Source: Stagonosporopsis chrysanthemi
Taxonomy: Eukaryota > Ascomycota > Dothideomycetes > Pleosporales > Didymellaceae
DNA length: 64,000 bases
Assembly (NCBI GenBank): GCA_022560025.1
Contig: JAFISE010000028.1
Location: 62,001 to 126,000 of the forward strand
Direction: 5' to 3'
Both the position numbers and the translations under genes were made by a program. The notes beneath the pieces are model-generated. The model searched no databases, was not told where the DNA came from, and saw only the letters and a program-made list of their open reading frames with translations. This document shows positions 21,716 through 34,200 of the stretch, piece by piece. Within the stretch, counting starts at the first letter, position 1. Each line of letters starts with the position of its first letter.

Positions 21716-22708
21716 ATGGCCAACAACGCTAATCTACAACCTCACCACTCCCTCCCAGCCCGACCGCCACCAACGACGTACTCAGCACCGCCTTCACGAC
21801 CAGGCAATGCTGGCGCAGCGAACTCGACTATGTTTGCTGGTTTCACACCGCGCTCAGTGGCAGCTCATGCACTGCCGCAAGCGTCTGCTGCACCGGCTAT
21901 GTACCCGCAAGCCACTGTGAGCGCTCCCTATCAAGCTCCTGCATACCCGACCAGCAGTACTCACAACAGCTACGCATATCCAGCTTATGCTTCAAGTGCT
22001 CCGACCGCGCCGTACCCGTCAGCCGCTACAACGAACCGTAGTGCCGCTGGTACCTACGATCCAGAAGAAGAGGCACGCATAGCTGAGTGGAACAGCGCAT
22101 ACAGCAGAGACGATGCGAACGCGAAGAAGATTGGAAATGCCAACGTTGGCCTCGCACAGGGCTTATCCGATATTGACACCAAAGCTCCAGATGGCAAAAA
22201 GAAGACGGTCGTTCGAGAAGGCGGCGGCAAGCAATGGGAAGATGAGACATTGCTCGAGTGGAACCCACTACACCCACGACTCTTCGTTGGCAATCTTGCT
22301 GGCGAAGTAACCGACGATTCGCTCATGAAGGCGTTCTCCAAGTATCCTTCCCTGTCGAAAGCTCGTGTTGTGCGTGACAAGCGCTCCACAAAGAGCAAGA
22401 GCTACGGCTTCGTCAGCTTTGCTGACACCGATGACTACTTCCGCGCCGCAAAGGAGATGAACAACAAGTACATCGGTAGCCACCCTGTACTGATCAAGCG
22501 AGCAACATCTGAGGTCAAAGCCGTGGTGAAGAAGGATGACAAACATGGGAAGCATGGTCAGAACAAGTTCAATAACAAGAACAAGAATAGTGGCAATAGC
22601 AAGGCAAATACTGTCACGGCCGCCCCTGCGATGACATCGACATTGCCATTCATTCCACGAGGTGTGCAGAAGAAGGGCAAGCAGAGCGGCCCACGAGTTC
22701 TTGGCTGA
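21716..22708 (+). CDS. RNA-binding protein, RBM42-type single RRM
   Basis: 330 aa from the ATG at 21716, which has a good context (AAAATGGCC). The frame is open further upstream but lacks coding features there. Residues 1-120 are Pro/Ala/Ser/Tyr-rich and probably disordered. About residues 190-270 form one RRM: RNP2 is LFVGNLAG, and RNP1 is KSYGFVSFAD, followed by a conserved AAKEMNNKYIGSHPVLIKRA stretch. This is the RBM42 pattern. The Lys/Asn-rich tail is typical. RBM42-like proteins bind RNA and are linked to hnRNP K and splicing in animals; the fungal role is little studied. No intron is seen. Confidence 0.88.
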   Translation: MANNANLQPHHSLPARPPPTTYSAPPSRPGNAGAANSTMFAGFTPRSVAAHALPQASAAPAMYPQATVSAPYQAPAYPTSSTHNSYAYPAYASSAPTAPYPSAATTNRSAAGTYDPEEEARIAEWNSAYSRDDANAKKIGNANVGLAQGLSDIDTKAPDGKKKTVVREGGGKQWEDETLLEWNPLHPRLFVGNLAGEVTDDSLMKAFSKYPSLSKARVVRDKRSTKSKSYGFVSFADTDDYFRAAKEMNNKYIGSHPVLIKRATSEVKAVVKKDDKHGKHGQNKFNNKNKNSGNSKANTVTAAPAMTSTLPFIPRGVQKKGKQSGPRVLG

Positions 22709-23357
22709 GAAACGGGCCATGCGCAAATGAGCCTCTGTAGAATGACCAAGAAGACTGCCCATGAGAGGCACGACAGAATTACGCCTCCCTATTGTGTCCT
22801 CCGGCAAATCGCCACGGCGAGGGAGGACCAGAACGAGGACCAGAACGAGGCTATTCATAGCTTTAGCGAGAGATTGTAGCTGAGAGTGCAGTGAGAAAAC
22901 ATGTGCGAAACATCTATATATAGATATGAGATATAGACGCTGACCAAATACTTAGACACAATGCCATCCAATATGCGATGCAATGTGCATGGTGCTCTGC
23001 ACGTTACGAGATGTGAACATCATCCTCGCGTTTGACTAAATTCAGACCGACTCCGTGCTTGGCGCCACTCCGCGATAATCACAAATGTCGGTTGAGAGTC
23101 TGCATTCATAAATTCACGCATTGGTTCTCGTGTAAAGAAGGAGGTGGTGAAGACGTAGGCAACACGCTACCGAAAGTCAAGCCTGGAACGGATATTACGG
23201 AAATGCCGGAAATCTGTACCCAAGCATTTACATCTCTGCTCAACAATCATCATGTTGGCTACTCGTTCCACCCTGCTTTACCGAATTGCCAATTGTAGCC
23301 ACATCAACACAATCTGCCCTAACCTGCCTCTTTGCCTGCCACATGCTTGCGCACACC
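22709..23357. other. Convergent 3' intergenic region
   Basis: 649 bp between the 3' ends of the RBM42-like gene and the DHX29-like gene. There is a short 12-bp tandem (ACGAGGACCAGA, two copies) near 22829-22853. No gene seen. Confidence 0.55.
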
Positions 23358-26300
23358 TCACTTCGCCTTCCCACCCGCTCTCTCGCGAATCCTCTCGTCC
23401 TTCTCCCACCTCTCCTCAAACACCCTTACAAAGATGCCCAGCCACTCTTTCTCCCTCTGCCCCAACACTCTGCCCGGATTCTTCCAGCTCGTAGCAAGGA
23501 TCTCCTTGACCCTGCGCCGTAGCACCTTCAGCGCGACTGCGGCCCGCCACTCGCGTACTGCGAACCGCACGACGTTGCCGGGGAAACTGGCAACGCCAGC
23601 GTGCAGCTTGAAGTCCATGTCTGCGCCGACCATGAGCACCATCGGCAGCGGATGCGCGATGGATGTCGAGTGTGCGTTGTAGAACTTGTTGCTGGACTGC
23701 ATGATGTGGTAGTAGGAGAGGAATTTGGCGGTGTTGGTGCCCTTGTTGACGCTCGTCGGGGCAAGGCTGACGGTCTGGTTGTTGCTAATGTTGCGCCAGC
23801 CTTTGCCTTCCCGGGTGAGGAGCTTGGGATAGAATGCTGTTGCTATGACGGAGTTCACGAGGAGGTCGTTGGACGAGTGTGTGTCATATCGTAAGGGCAC
23901 GGCGACAAAGGTACGGTGTCGTGTTGTGGAGCGGTAACGGCTGAGAGTGCGGCGCTCCTCGGTTGTCATTTGAACGAAACCTGCTTCCACAAGGGACGAC
24001 AGGAGTTGGGCTTTGAGATCCTCGATGTTGCCGAGGTTCTGGGGGGATAGGAAGTTCTTGTGACAAAATTGCGCCTCCGAGCGGCCAGCGGTGGTGCACA
24101 CCCCCCGCCAGGCTTTGTAGGCGTTGTACGTTGTGAGGAGGTCTGAGTCACCAGTCTTGAAGGATAGGCGTGCAATGTCAGCGCGTTGCTTTGCACCGAA
24201 AGGAGTCAGGAAAGGAGATTTGGAAGACAATATCGCGGCAACGGTAATCGCCACATCCACGCAGCCGAACATGCTAGCAAGGAGCACCAACTTGCCTAGA
24301 TGTGCGTCCAGAGGCAACTTCGCAATTGAACGGCCGAGAGCTGTGAGTTCTTCATTAGGCGTGAGTGCGTCAACCTCGATTAGCGCATCGATAGCTCTTC
24401 GAATGTTCTTGGAAGATGGTGGATCCAGTGCCTCCGACAATGTGGACTCGATGTCGCCAAGTTTGCAAATCTTTGTCCGCATGACAAGATCCTGCAGTGA
24501 AAGTCGCAGCATCTCAGGCGTTTGCTGATCCATCATGAGATTGTCATGTCGATATTTTGTAAATAGATGGAAGCACAGTCCCTCTTGAACACGGCCTGCA
24601 CGACCACGTCGTTGCTTTGCGTTGGCTCGCGCGATGAAGGATTGTGTAAGACGTGACAGCTGACGGCGTTCATCGAAGCGCATCTCCTTGTGCTTACCTG
24701 TGTCAATGACACAAGTGATGTCCGGGATGGTCACACCTGTTTCTGCGATGTTGGTCGCAATGACAATCTTGCGTACGCCTGGTGGCGGGAGGTGGAAAGC
24801 AGCCTGTTGGTCCTCGCTCGAGATCGTGGAATGCAGTGGATAGATCAACCAATTCGAACCAAAAGATTGATGACCAGTGAGCATGTCGTTAAGCTGCCGG
24901 ATCTCAGCGAGACCTGGAAGGAAGACTAGGACAGCGCTGCTGTATCGGCTGAGTTGTGGGTCGTACGCCACCGACTCAATCAGGCGTACGATCAAGTCAT
25001 AGTCGATGGCATACTCGTCATAGTTCGACAGCACATTGCGAGTAGCTGGGCTGTAGCCAGGGAGCTTACTCGGGATGCCAGATTTCTCTGATGTAATCTC
25101 TTCCTCGTCATCATCACCACTGTTCCCGCTCTTTCGAGCGTCCTCAATAGAACCGGCGTAGTGCGTCAACTCGATCGCGTCTTCTAGGTACTGCGTTTGC
25201 ACGGGAAATGTTCGCCCAGGTACGTTCAGAATCGGGGCATCATTCAAATATCGCGAAAAGCGAGCTGCATCCACTGTAGCGCTCATAAGAATGACCTTGA
25301 GTTCAGGGCGACGGTCCATAAGGGTACGAAGAATGATGAGGAGGAAGTCAGTATCGATACTGCGTGCGGTTAGCATAGATCGATGAGCAAACCACAGTCA
25401 ACATACCTCCGCTCGTGTACCTCGTCAATAACTAGATGTGTGACCTCCCCAAGGCCATTGGGACCTTCCAGCATGCGCAACACAACTCCAACAGTTGCGT
25501 ACACAAGTTTGGTCTGCGCAGACATCTTTGATTCCAAGCGGATAGCATACCCAACCAGGGAGCGCATTGTTCCCAAATCCTTTGGGCCCTCACCGAGCTC
25601 TTCACTGACACGCTGCGCGAGCGAAATAGCCGAAATTCGCCTTGGCTCGGTACAGTAGACTTTGCAAGCTTTGCCCTGGGCAAGCTGGTGTTCCAAGATA
25701 AAAGATGGAATTTGTGTGCTTTTTCCACATCCAGTCTCGCCACAAATGATCGTAACTTGGCTCTTGTCAATGGTGGACAGGATAGAATCTCTGAAACCAT
25801 AGACTGGAAGGGCCATCCTGCCCACCAGCATATGTTGATATGACGGAGTTGCAGTCTTCTGTACCCAAAGTTCACGGAATCCCTGGTTCTCGGTAACAGG
25901 AGTGTTGTATCCTGAGTTGGAAGGGCTAGAGCTCGTACCGGCCTGTGTACGAGACTTCCACCTGTTGGTGAGAACGACGCCGTCGGTTTCCTCATTCTCT
26001 ATCTGATCCTGAACAATGGACCGGTAGTATTTGACAGCCTCACGGTCGGTCGCGTCGATGCGGTCCTTACGGTGTTCGAGCAACTCGCGGTAGACATCTC
26101 TCCAATTCGGAGGAAGGCGGAGATAGACCTTTTCTTCCTTTGTCGAAGCTGCAGAGATCGAGAATAAGGCTACAGTGGATATGAACCCTTCGCTCTGATC
26201 GATACCGACTGCGGCCATTGTGATGGCCTCGAATGCCGCCTGGATACCTCTCATTGACACATTGACACCACTTATGTCTGTATCATATTCGACCTCTAAG

Positions 26301-27924
26301 TCTTTTGACCAAGTCACCGTCACTGAATGTCGGCATCTATACGTAGTCGGTGAGATCATCTTGTACGTGACTCGCGCGCCTGGGTCCCTGGAGCGCACCG
26401 CTTCTTCGAGGCAACGTCGAGGGGTTACGCCACCTTGCTTTCCGAAGTCTCGCAGTGTGACATTACCGGCTTCAGCGGTGTCAGCCGGAGCGTCAATACG
26501 CGCCGGCTCGTCGGGAATCGCAGAGAACATGTCACCTAACATATCGGCTTCAGCCATGATGTCGTCCGCATCTCCACCGTTGATTGTTGCTTGCGTTTCT
26601 TGCTTGGGAATAGACTCGTCTGGAATAATATCTGCTTGTCGTTGGTCAGGGGCCTTCGATAAAATGGATTCTTGTTGACGTTTTGCAGCCTGTGTTTGTG
26701 CAATCTCGTTCCGCTTCGCAGGCCACTGCGCCTCTGCCTCGCGATCATCGAACAAGGTATCAGACTGGAGCTGCTGTAATTGAGATAACAGTTTCTGGAC
26801 CTTTGGCGATTGAATTGTCTTGGCCGGGGGACCCTTTTTGCCTTTTGAGCCCTTCTTCCGCGGGTTGACCTCGACGAGCTCTGGATCGATTTTGTATAGT
26901 TTGCCCTTTATCCTCAGATAGGTTGGCACCAATTCATCCAATTCGATGTCGCTGTCGATGTCGCTAACTTGAACGTCGTCATACTCTGATGCTGCTGGAG
27001 TTGGTACGTCTGATGCGGGTGCATCACTTCCTGCATTATCACATCCATCTGTTACGGCCATCTTGGTTGCGGTATCCGGAATTGGCGAAACTGAAGCACA
27101 TTAGCAGAAGCCGGCGATGCATTTCGGTGCAGTGTGTAGTGAAGTCAAAAGCACATTGCGTTTCATTGTGAGATGCGTTGCTTACCAGGACGTGAAACAT
27201 CTGGAGTTGGAATGGCCGATGATTTTGGTTTCGAATCTTCGTACGAAAATGAATGCCCTTCACATTGGTCCAATGCAAGCCACTCCAATGATTCCTGAAG
27301 TCCCCAAACCGCGGATGTGGCGTCAACACCGCCAGCATCTGAGCACAGCCACCTTAGAACTGGCTCAGTCTGTTCGGAAGAGAAACCCAAATCACGCAAG
27401 GTCAGGTTCAGAGTCCAAAGCTTCGACATTGCATCTTCTTCGGACATAACCTTAAGCAAAGACTGTTGTTGGCCCTGTCTGCGATTGGAGTCGTTAGATT
27501 CAGTCTGGGCTAGTGATATGATCGTATCCAAAACCTCATTCGGAAGCCACTCATGGACGGTCATGTGATGAGATTGTGCACGAAGAACCCTGCGATCTGT
27601 CTCAAACTTGGTGACCTGTCGTCGAGACTCCCGTCGCACCTTGGCGGCATGTTTCTCTACGAGCAGCTGAAGTTCATCGCGCTCGAGTTGGGCTTCAAGC
27701 TCCTCAGGAGTCTGTGTAGTTTCCTGTTTTGGAGGCTCGACCTGCTTGACTGCTGGAGCGGCCGCTTCAGGGACGCTTGGGGATCCCTTGGACGGTGCAG
27801 GCGCGCTTTCTTTGGGCGCAGCATCAGCGGCAGATTTCTCTTTTTCAACTCTTGGCTTGCTGGCGACAGAAGTAGTCGCAAAGCCCCGTGCAGGATTGCC
27901 CACTGGCTTCTTCTTCTTGGCCAT
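23358..27924 (-). CDS. DHX29-like DEAH/DEVH-box RNA helicase
   Basis: Exons 27186-27924, 25407-27090 and 23358-25359 encode 1474 aa. The N-terminus has a Lys-rich start and a UBA/DHX29-type helical segment ending in LEWLALDQ, then an acidic and basic linker. At about residue 550 come LPPNWRDVYREL, as in DHX29, and then the helicase core: GETGCGKST (motif I), DEVHER (motif II), LMSATVD (III), FLPGLAEI, ATNIAETGVTIPD and QRRGRAGR (VI). The winged-helix/HA2 and OB regions close it. SKSPFLTPFGAK and DSDLLTTYNAYKAWR resemble human DHX29 closely. DHX29 works on the 40S ribosome and opens structured 5' UTRs during scanning. DHX57/Ucp12-type is the alternative. The intron inside motif II splits DEVHERS in phase. 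Confidence 0.9.
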
Positions 27925-28294
27925 TGTTGCGCGTTAAATGGAATCAGATTTTGTTTGCCAGGCGAGACTTCCAAAAAAGGTAGGACCTCAGGCGGGCTTC
28001 CTTATAGAGTAAATCGGGGCTTGATCTTTCGCGAGATCAAGATTGGATAGGGCGCAAACGCTGATGGGACGCATGTAGGGCGGCGCAGAGTGCTCCAGGT
28101 CCGGCGAAGAGGTGTTGTCCGAAGTGGAGTACCTTGGGAAGGGCGCTCCACTCACGATGTCATTGCATGAGCTCGCATGAGTCGAGCGCGGGCCGCAGAT
28201 TCGCCGAGCATGCATCTGAACTTTTGCGAACGCAACAAACACCCCGCCGACAACCCCGCATTGCACTGCTGCTGTCCCATGTGGCAGAGACGAT
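27925..28294. promoter_or_regulatory. Bidirectional promoter, DHX29-like gene / GCN1
   Basis: Only 370 bp separate two divergent start codons. Both genes act on translation, so shared regulation is plausible. No clear TATA box is seen. Confidence 0.55.
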
Positions 28295-31200
28295 ATGGCT
28301 GCAAATGGGGAGGCTAGACCACAGGTCATCGACCGCGACATTTTGCGGCGAGGGCTTGTAACCAGCTCTACAAAATCGCGAATTGAGAGCCTCGGGCGTC
28401 TCGAGCACCAGGTGGCAGACGAGTGTAGGTGGCACAGGCAACTTTTGGCCAGGACCGGTACTGACAATGCATCTGCGTAGCTCTTGTTCCTGCCGACTTG
28501 CAAGCCGTCCTAGCAACTCTCTTCGAAACATACCCCCTCTACGACGACCGGGAATCGCGGCGCGCTGTCGAAGCAGTCCTCAAGTCGCTTATAAACGGCC
28601 CACACGGCGATCTCGTCCTGCCGCCATTTGTCAAATTCCTGAACCAGGAATGCCAGAAGAAGGGCATTGCACACGTCAATGCATTTGTTTTGGTAGAGTG
28701 GTGCTCAGTACTGCTCCTGCAGTTTGCTAAGCAGCCAGAAAGATGGTCTAAGTTCGGCTTGGATTTGGCGCTGGCAGATGCGCGTGTCTTGGAGACGTGT
28801 GTGGGCGCAGGGAGCGATCGTCGAGCTGCTCGTATCTCGCACTCTGCTTTGGTTGTCACACGACGCGCTCTGCGTGCTGTTCTGGGCTCAAAAGAGATTG
28901 GAGAGGATGCACTCAACAAGCTGGTGGCGAGCCTGACTGCTAAGGGCGCAGCTCCTACGGCTGGAAATGCCGTATTTCTTGGAGTCATCGCTGGGGTGTC
29001 GTCCCGTCTTTCAGATGTTAAGCCACGATTTGAGCAGCACAAGGCGGCATACTACGCCTTCTACGTGCGCGAAATCGTAGGCTCGAGAAGCCAACTGCCT
29101 GACCACGTGTCGAACGCATTACACGATTTCTTCGACACCTTTGCAACGCTAGAGGAAACCCGCAAGGAGATCATACCAACCATTGAGAAGGCTCTACTAC
29201 GCGCACCTGAGGTCGTTCTGAACGATATTATATCGCCTATGATTCTGGCTCTCCCCGAATCCATTGACGTTTCAGATGTCTTGCTCACCAATTTGCTGAA
29301 GCCGTTGCTCTCCAATGTAAAGTCTACCAATCCCGCAATCCGCGTTGGAGCGCTGCGGACCTTTACAGCGTTAGCCACCAGATCACAAGACGAAGCCGTC
29401 GTTGGAAAGGTAGCCGACGAGATCCTGAATCCTCTGAAGCAGGGCAAGGTATCAGGTGTTGACCAGAAAGTCATCTACGCACAAATGCTCTCCGCTTTCA
29501 AGGAATCTGCTGCCCTTGCGCAGAAGATCCCTGCTGGCATTGCACCTGTTGCTCTGAAGGAGCCTGGCGAACCAGCGGTCGTTGCGGAAGTGTCTACCAT
29601 GGCTAAGCATCTTACTCACGGTCTGGCCAACGGAGTTCCTCTCGACAAGACTGTCACGGACGCCTTCATCAAGGGCATGGCAGACAAGCGTGTACCAGTC
29701 CGCCGTCTTTGGGCTATCCGTGCAGCAGACATTTGGTGGAATCTTACCGACGCACAGCACGCGCAAGCTGATATCTTGGCGTTTTGTCAAAGCACCTTGC
29801 CGAAGCTTGTTGAGATTTGGCAAGAAGTCAATGCAAACCCACTCCCTTCAACGCAAAGTGGGTTGGTCACTGTTGGTCACTATGTCACCGCACTCCTCCT
29901 CAAGATTCGCGAGACCGAGGACGACAAACTCGCTTCTGTCTACAAGAAATCTGGTGTACTCTCACAATCTCTCGTGAGCCTGCCGAAACCTTCAGTCCTG
30001 CTCAACACCAAAGTCTACACCAAGCTTTCTACTGAAGACGACGTCGTGGTTGCGCTGCGAGCGCTGCGAGCTGTTGCTCCTTTCGTTGTAGAGGACTCTA
30101 CCTCAAAAGATGTCCAAGATGCATGGGCGCAGGCCTTCATATTCTTTGTTGCAGGACAGAGTGTATCCTCGCGAGCAAAGTCGGCCGCAAGGCTAGCACT
30201 AACACAAACCTACCTGGAGGTGTCAACAGAGAAGATCAGCGAGATCATCATCCAAGGCTTATGGTCATGGTACAGATCAAGCATGCAGGAAGACAAAGAA
30301 AGCGCTGCATTCGCGTCGAAGAACGGAGTTGCAGAGCTTGGCGCAGTCCTCGGATGCATCTGCCTACCACCTGATGTCGCGAAGAAACTTGGTGGCAACG
30401 TCACCCAAGACCAGCTGCGCAAGCAAGCCATCAACTTACTGGTGCTTGCGAGGTCCGAGCTCATCCCTAGAACATCGTGGATCGACACGACCCTTCGCAT
30501 GGGTGTCGATCCTGGTCAGCTCGTAACGGAGAACCTGCAAGAATGCATTACTTTGATCAACGAGGCCACTGAGGTTCGTTTATTGTCATCGCTGTTTATG
30601 TGTTTGCTAATTTATGACAGAGCAAAAGGAATGATCAATTCTCCAGCATAAGCTTAGCAGCATATAGCGCTTACACTGATTTGGCTTTTGTCGCACCCGA
30701 AACGGCGTTACCCGTCATCGTCAAGCAGTTTAGCAATGACCTCGACCCTAAACAGCTTGAGTCTGTTGGTCCACAAGAGGCAGCCATCTTTAGGACGCCA
30801 GAAGGAACAGCGTATGTCGATGTCCTGTCTAAGAAGGCACCTGTTACGATCGACAAGAACACCAAGGATTACGATACCCTGAAATGGGAAGAGGAACTGA
30901 GATCGCAGCTTGCTCAGAAGCAGGGGGCTAAGCCAAAGAAACTTACTTCTGAAGAACAAGGAAAGGTCAAAGCTCAGCTGGCCAAAGAGGCAGACATCAG
31001 GAAAGAAGTAGCTGCGACAGAACTGAAGATGAGACGCGGAGTGGGGATCATCCAGAGCCTTGCCACAGGACCTCCGACGGAGGCAGAGCAGTGGATGGGG
31101 TCTGCTGTGGATCTTCTCATTCACTCTATCCGCGCGGGCGCTGGCCTTCTTCTCGGCGATCGACCAGCTACAACGTTCATTGCATGCTCGCAGCGTGCCT

Positions 31201-34200
31201 CCACCCGGCTCGGAGCAATCCGACCATTCGTTGGGGTTGCGACATTGCGAACCATTGGTTCGATTCAACTCTCTGAGGAATACGAAGGGGAACCCCTTGG
31301 TGGTAAGGTGGTCATCATTCATGTTGTTGATTTTGCTAATAACTGTAGATCTCATCACACGAGTGCTTTACCGCCTTCGCTTCTTAAGCGAGCAGCGTCC
31401 GCTCGATCCAGTATCCGTTGCGTACTGCTTGCCACTAATCTTCCTTGTTCTCGAAAAGGGAGGCATTGGCAAAGAATCACTTGAAGAAGCTGATGAGCAG
31501 CTTGTCTTGGCATTCGAGTTCTTATCTTTCCATGCCAACTCTTGTACGTCATGCACACTCCATATCATGCCAATCTGCTGATGTATATACAGGCACAGAC
31601 ACCCGGCTGCCGCGTAAAGATATCCTCGAGACACTAGTCTGGTCGATGCAAAGGTATCAGCAGCATTATAAGGCGATCAAGGACTGCCTCTCGGACTTTG
31701 CCAGAGGTCTGGCCCCCAACATTAACAATGACGAACTAGGTGCACTGCTCCGAGGGACCATCGTACCCGAGGCTGCTGTGCGTACAGCAACATTGCAGGC
31801 TATCGACGCAGAACTGGATATGAACGATCTCAAGTTCAGCAAAGAGATCTTCATTGCATCTCACGATGATGACGAGGAGAATGTGGAGCTTGCCAAGACT
31901 ATTTGGAGCGAGAACGAGCTCAAGCTCGATGCCGATGCTGGTGTAAAAATGCTGCCTTACCTTGAATCGCTTGACAAACAGCTCCGCCGAGCGGCCGCTC
32001 GTTCCATCGGGGAGGTTGTTGCTACATTTCCGGAAGTCTTTGACGACTTGCTTCAGAAGTTGCAGGAGAAATACGTTGATATGGCCAAGGAACGACTTCC
32101 GGAACGCGACGAGTATGGCATGCCGCGGAAAAACGACACCAGGGATCCATGGGAGGCCAGGGATGGTATTGCGCTTGCCTACAAGGAAATGACGTCTGGT
32201 TTTAAACCGGGCGACCTGTCGGACTTCCTTACCTTCATGGTCTACAACGGACCTCTGGGTGACCGAAGCGATGCAGTTCGTGATCAGATGATTGAGGCTG
32301 CGACATCAATCATTACCAGCAAGGCTAAGTCGAATGTTGAAAAACTCATGGAGCTATTTGAGAACGCACTCGAAAGCCCTGATCGCAAATCAGCAGAGTA
32401 CGACCAAGTCAATGAGGCCGTCATCATCCTTTACGGTGCGCTTGGTCGTCACTTGGAGGCAGGTGATAAGCGTGTACCGAAGGTCGTTCAGAGATTACTT
32501 GCGACCCTCAGCGTGCCATCTGAAAGTGTACAGTATGCCGTCGCACAGTGTCTTCCACCTTTGGTTCGTACTTCCGAGCAGGAAACATCGAAATACGTCG
32601 ACCAAATGATGGAACAGCTCCTCCAGTCGAAGAAGTACGCCGCTCGTCGTGGTGCTGCTTACGGTCTTGCTGGTATCGTTCGCGGCAAGGGTCTCGCTGT
32701 ACTTCGAGAGTACCGCATCATGTCGACCCTTAACGGCGCGGTTGAAAATAAGAAGGATCCCAACGCCCGTCAAGGTGCTTTCTTGGCATATGAGCTCATG
32801 TCGCTTATTCTTGGACGTCTTTTCGAACCTTACGTTATTCAGCTTGTCCCACAGTTGCTGGTTGGCTTCGGCGATACCACCACAGATGTTCGCGACGCTT
32901 GCTTGGATGCAGCGAAAACCTGTTTCTCGACTCTGAGCTCGTACGGCGTCAAGCAAATTCTTCCAATCCTCTTGGATGGTCTCGACGAGCAACAGTGGCG
33001 CAGTAAGAAGGGTGCTTGCGACTCTTTAGGTGCCATGGCCTACCTCGATCCTAACCAGCTCGCTCTGAGTCTGCCAGACATCATCCCGCCTCTGACAACT
33101 GTGTTGACTGATTCTCACAAGGAAGTCCGGTCGTCAGCTAATCGCAGTTTGAAGCGCTTTGGAGAAGTCATCAGCAACCCCGAGATCAAGCTTGTGGTAG
33201 ACATTCTCCTCAAGGCACTTAGTGATCCAACAAAGTACACCGACGATGCTCTTGACTCGCTTATCAAAATTCAATTTGCTCATTTCCTCGACGCTCCATC
33301 ATTGGCGCTGGTCGTGCGCATTCTCGAGCGTGGTTTGGGTGACCGCTCGTTGACAAAGCGGAAGTCTGCCCAAATTATCGGCAGTTTGGCATATCTCACA
33401 GATCGCAAAGACCTCGTTGCTCATCTACCCATTCTTGTTGCCGGATTGCGCACGGCCATCGTCGATCCCGTACCCACTACGCGGGCTACAGCATCGAAAG
33501 CTCTTGGATCGCTCATGGAGAAGCTCGGAGAAGACGCACTACCAGACCTCATTCCCAGTCTCATGGCTACTCTCAAGTCAGATACCGGAGCTGGCGACCG
33601 TCTGGGTTCAGCCCAGGCTCTGTCCGAGGTTCTTGCTGGTCTCGGCACGGGCCGTTTGGAGGAGACCCTCCCCAGCATTCTCCAGAACGTTTCCAGCAAC
33701 AAGCCCTCTGTACGAGAAGGCTTTATGTCGCTCTTCATTTATTTGCCCGCTTGCTTCGGTAATAGTTTTGCAAACTACCTCAACAAGATCATCCCCCCTA
33801 TCCTTGGTGGATTGGCGGACGACGTGGAATCCATTCGCGAAACAGCTCTTCGCGCCGGTCGTCTCTTGGTCAAGAATTTCGCCACCAAGGCTATCGACCT
33901 GCTTCTGCCTGAGTTGGAGAGAGGTCTCTCCGACGACAGTCATCGCATTCGTCTCAGCTCTGTCGAGTTGGTCGGAGACTTGCTATTCAACCTTACCGGT
34001 ATCAGCGGAAAGGAGGATGAGGACGTCGAAGAAGGTGCCAAGGAGGCCGGACAGTCCCTCCTCGAGGTTCTTGGAGAAGAGAAGCGCAACAGAGTTCTTT
34101 CGGCTCTCTACATCTGCCGTTGCGATACATCTGGTCTTGTCCGTACCGCGTCCATCAACGTGTGGAAGGCGTTGGTAGCAACTCCACGCACCCTGCGCGA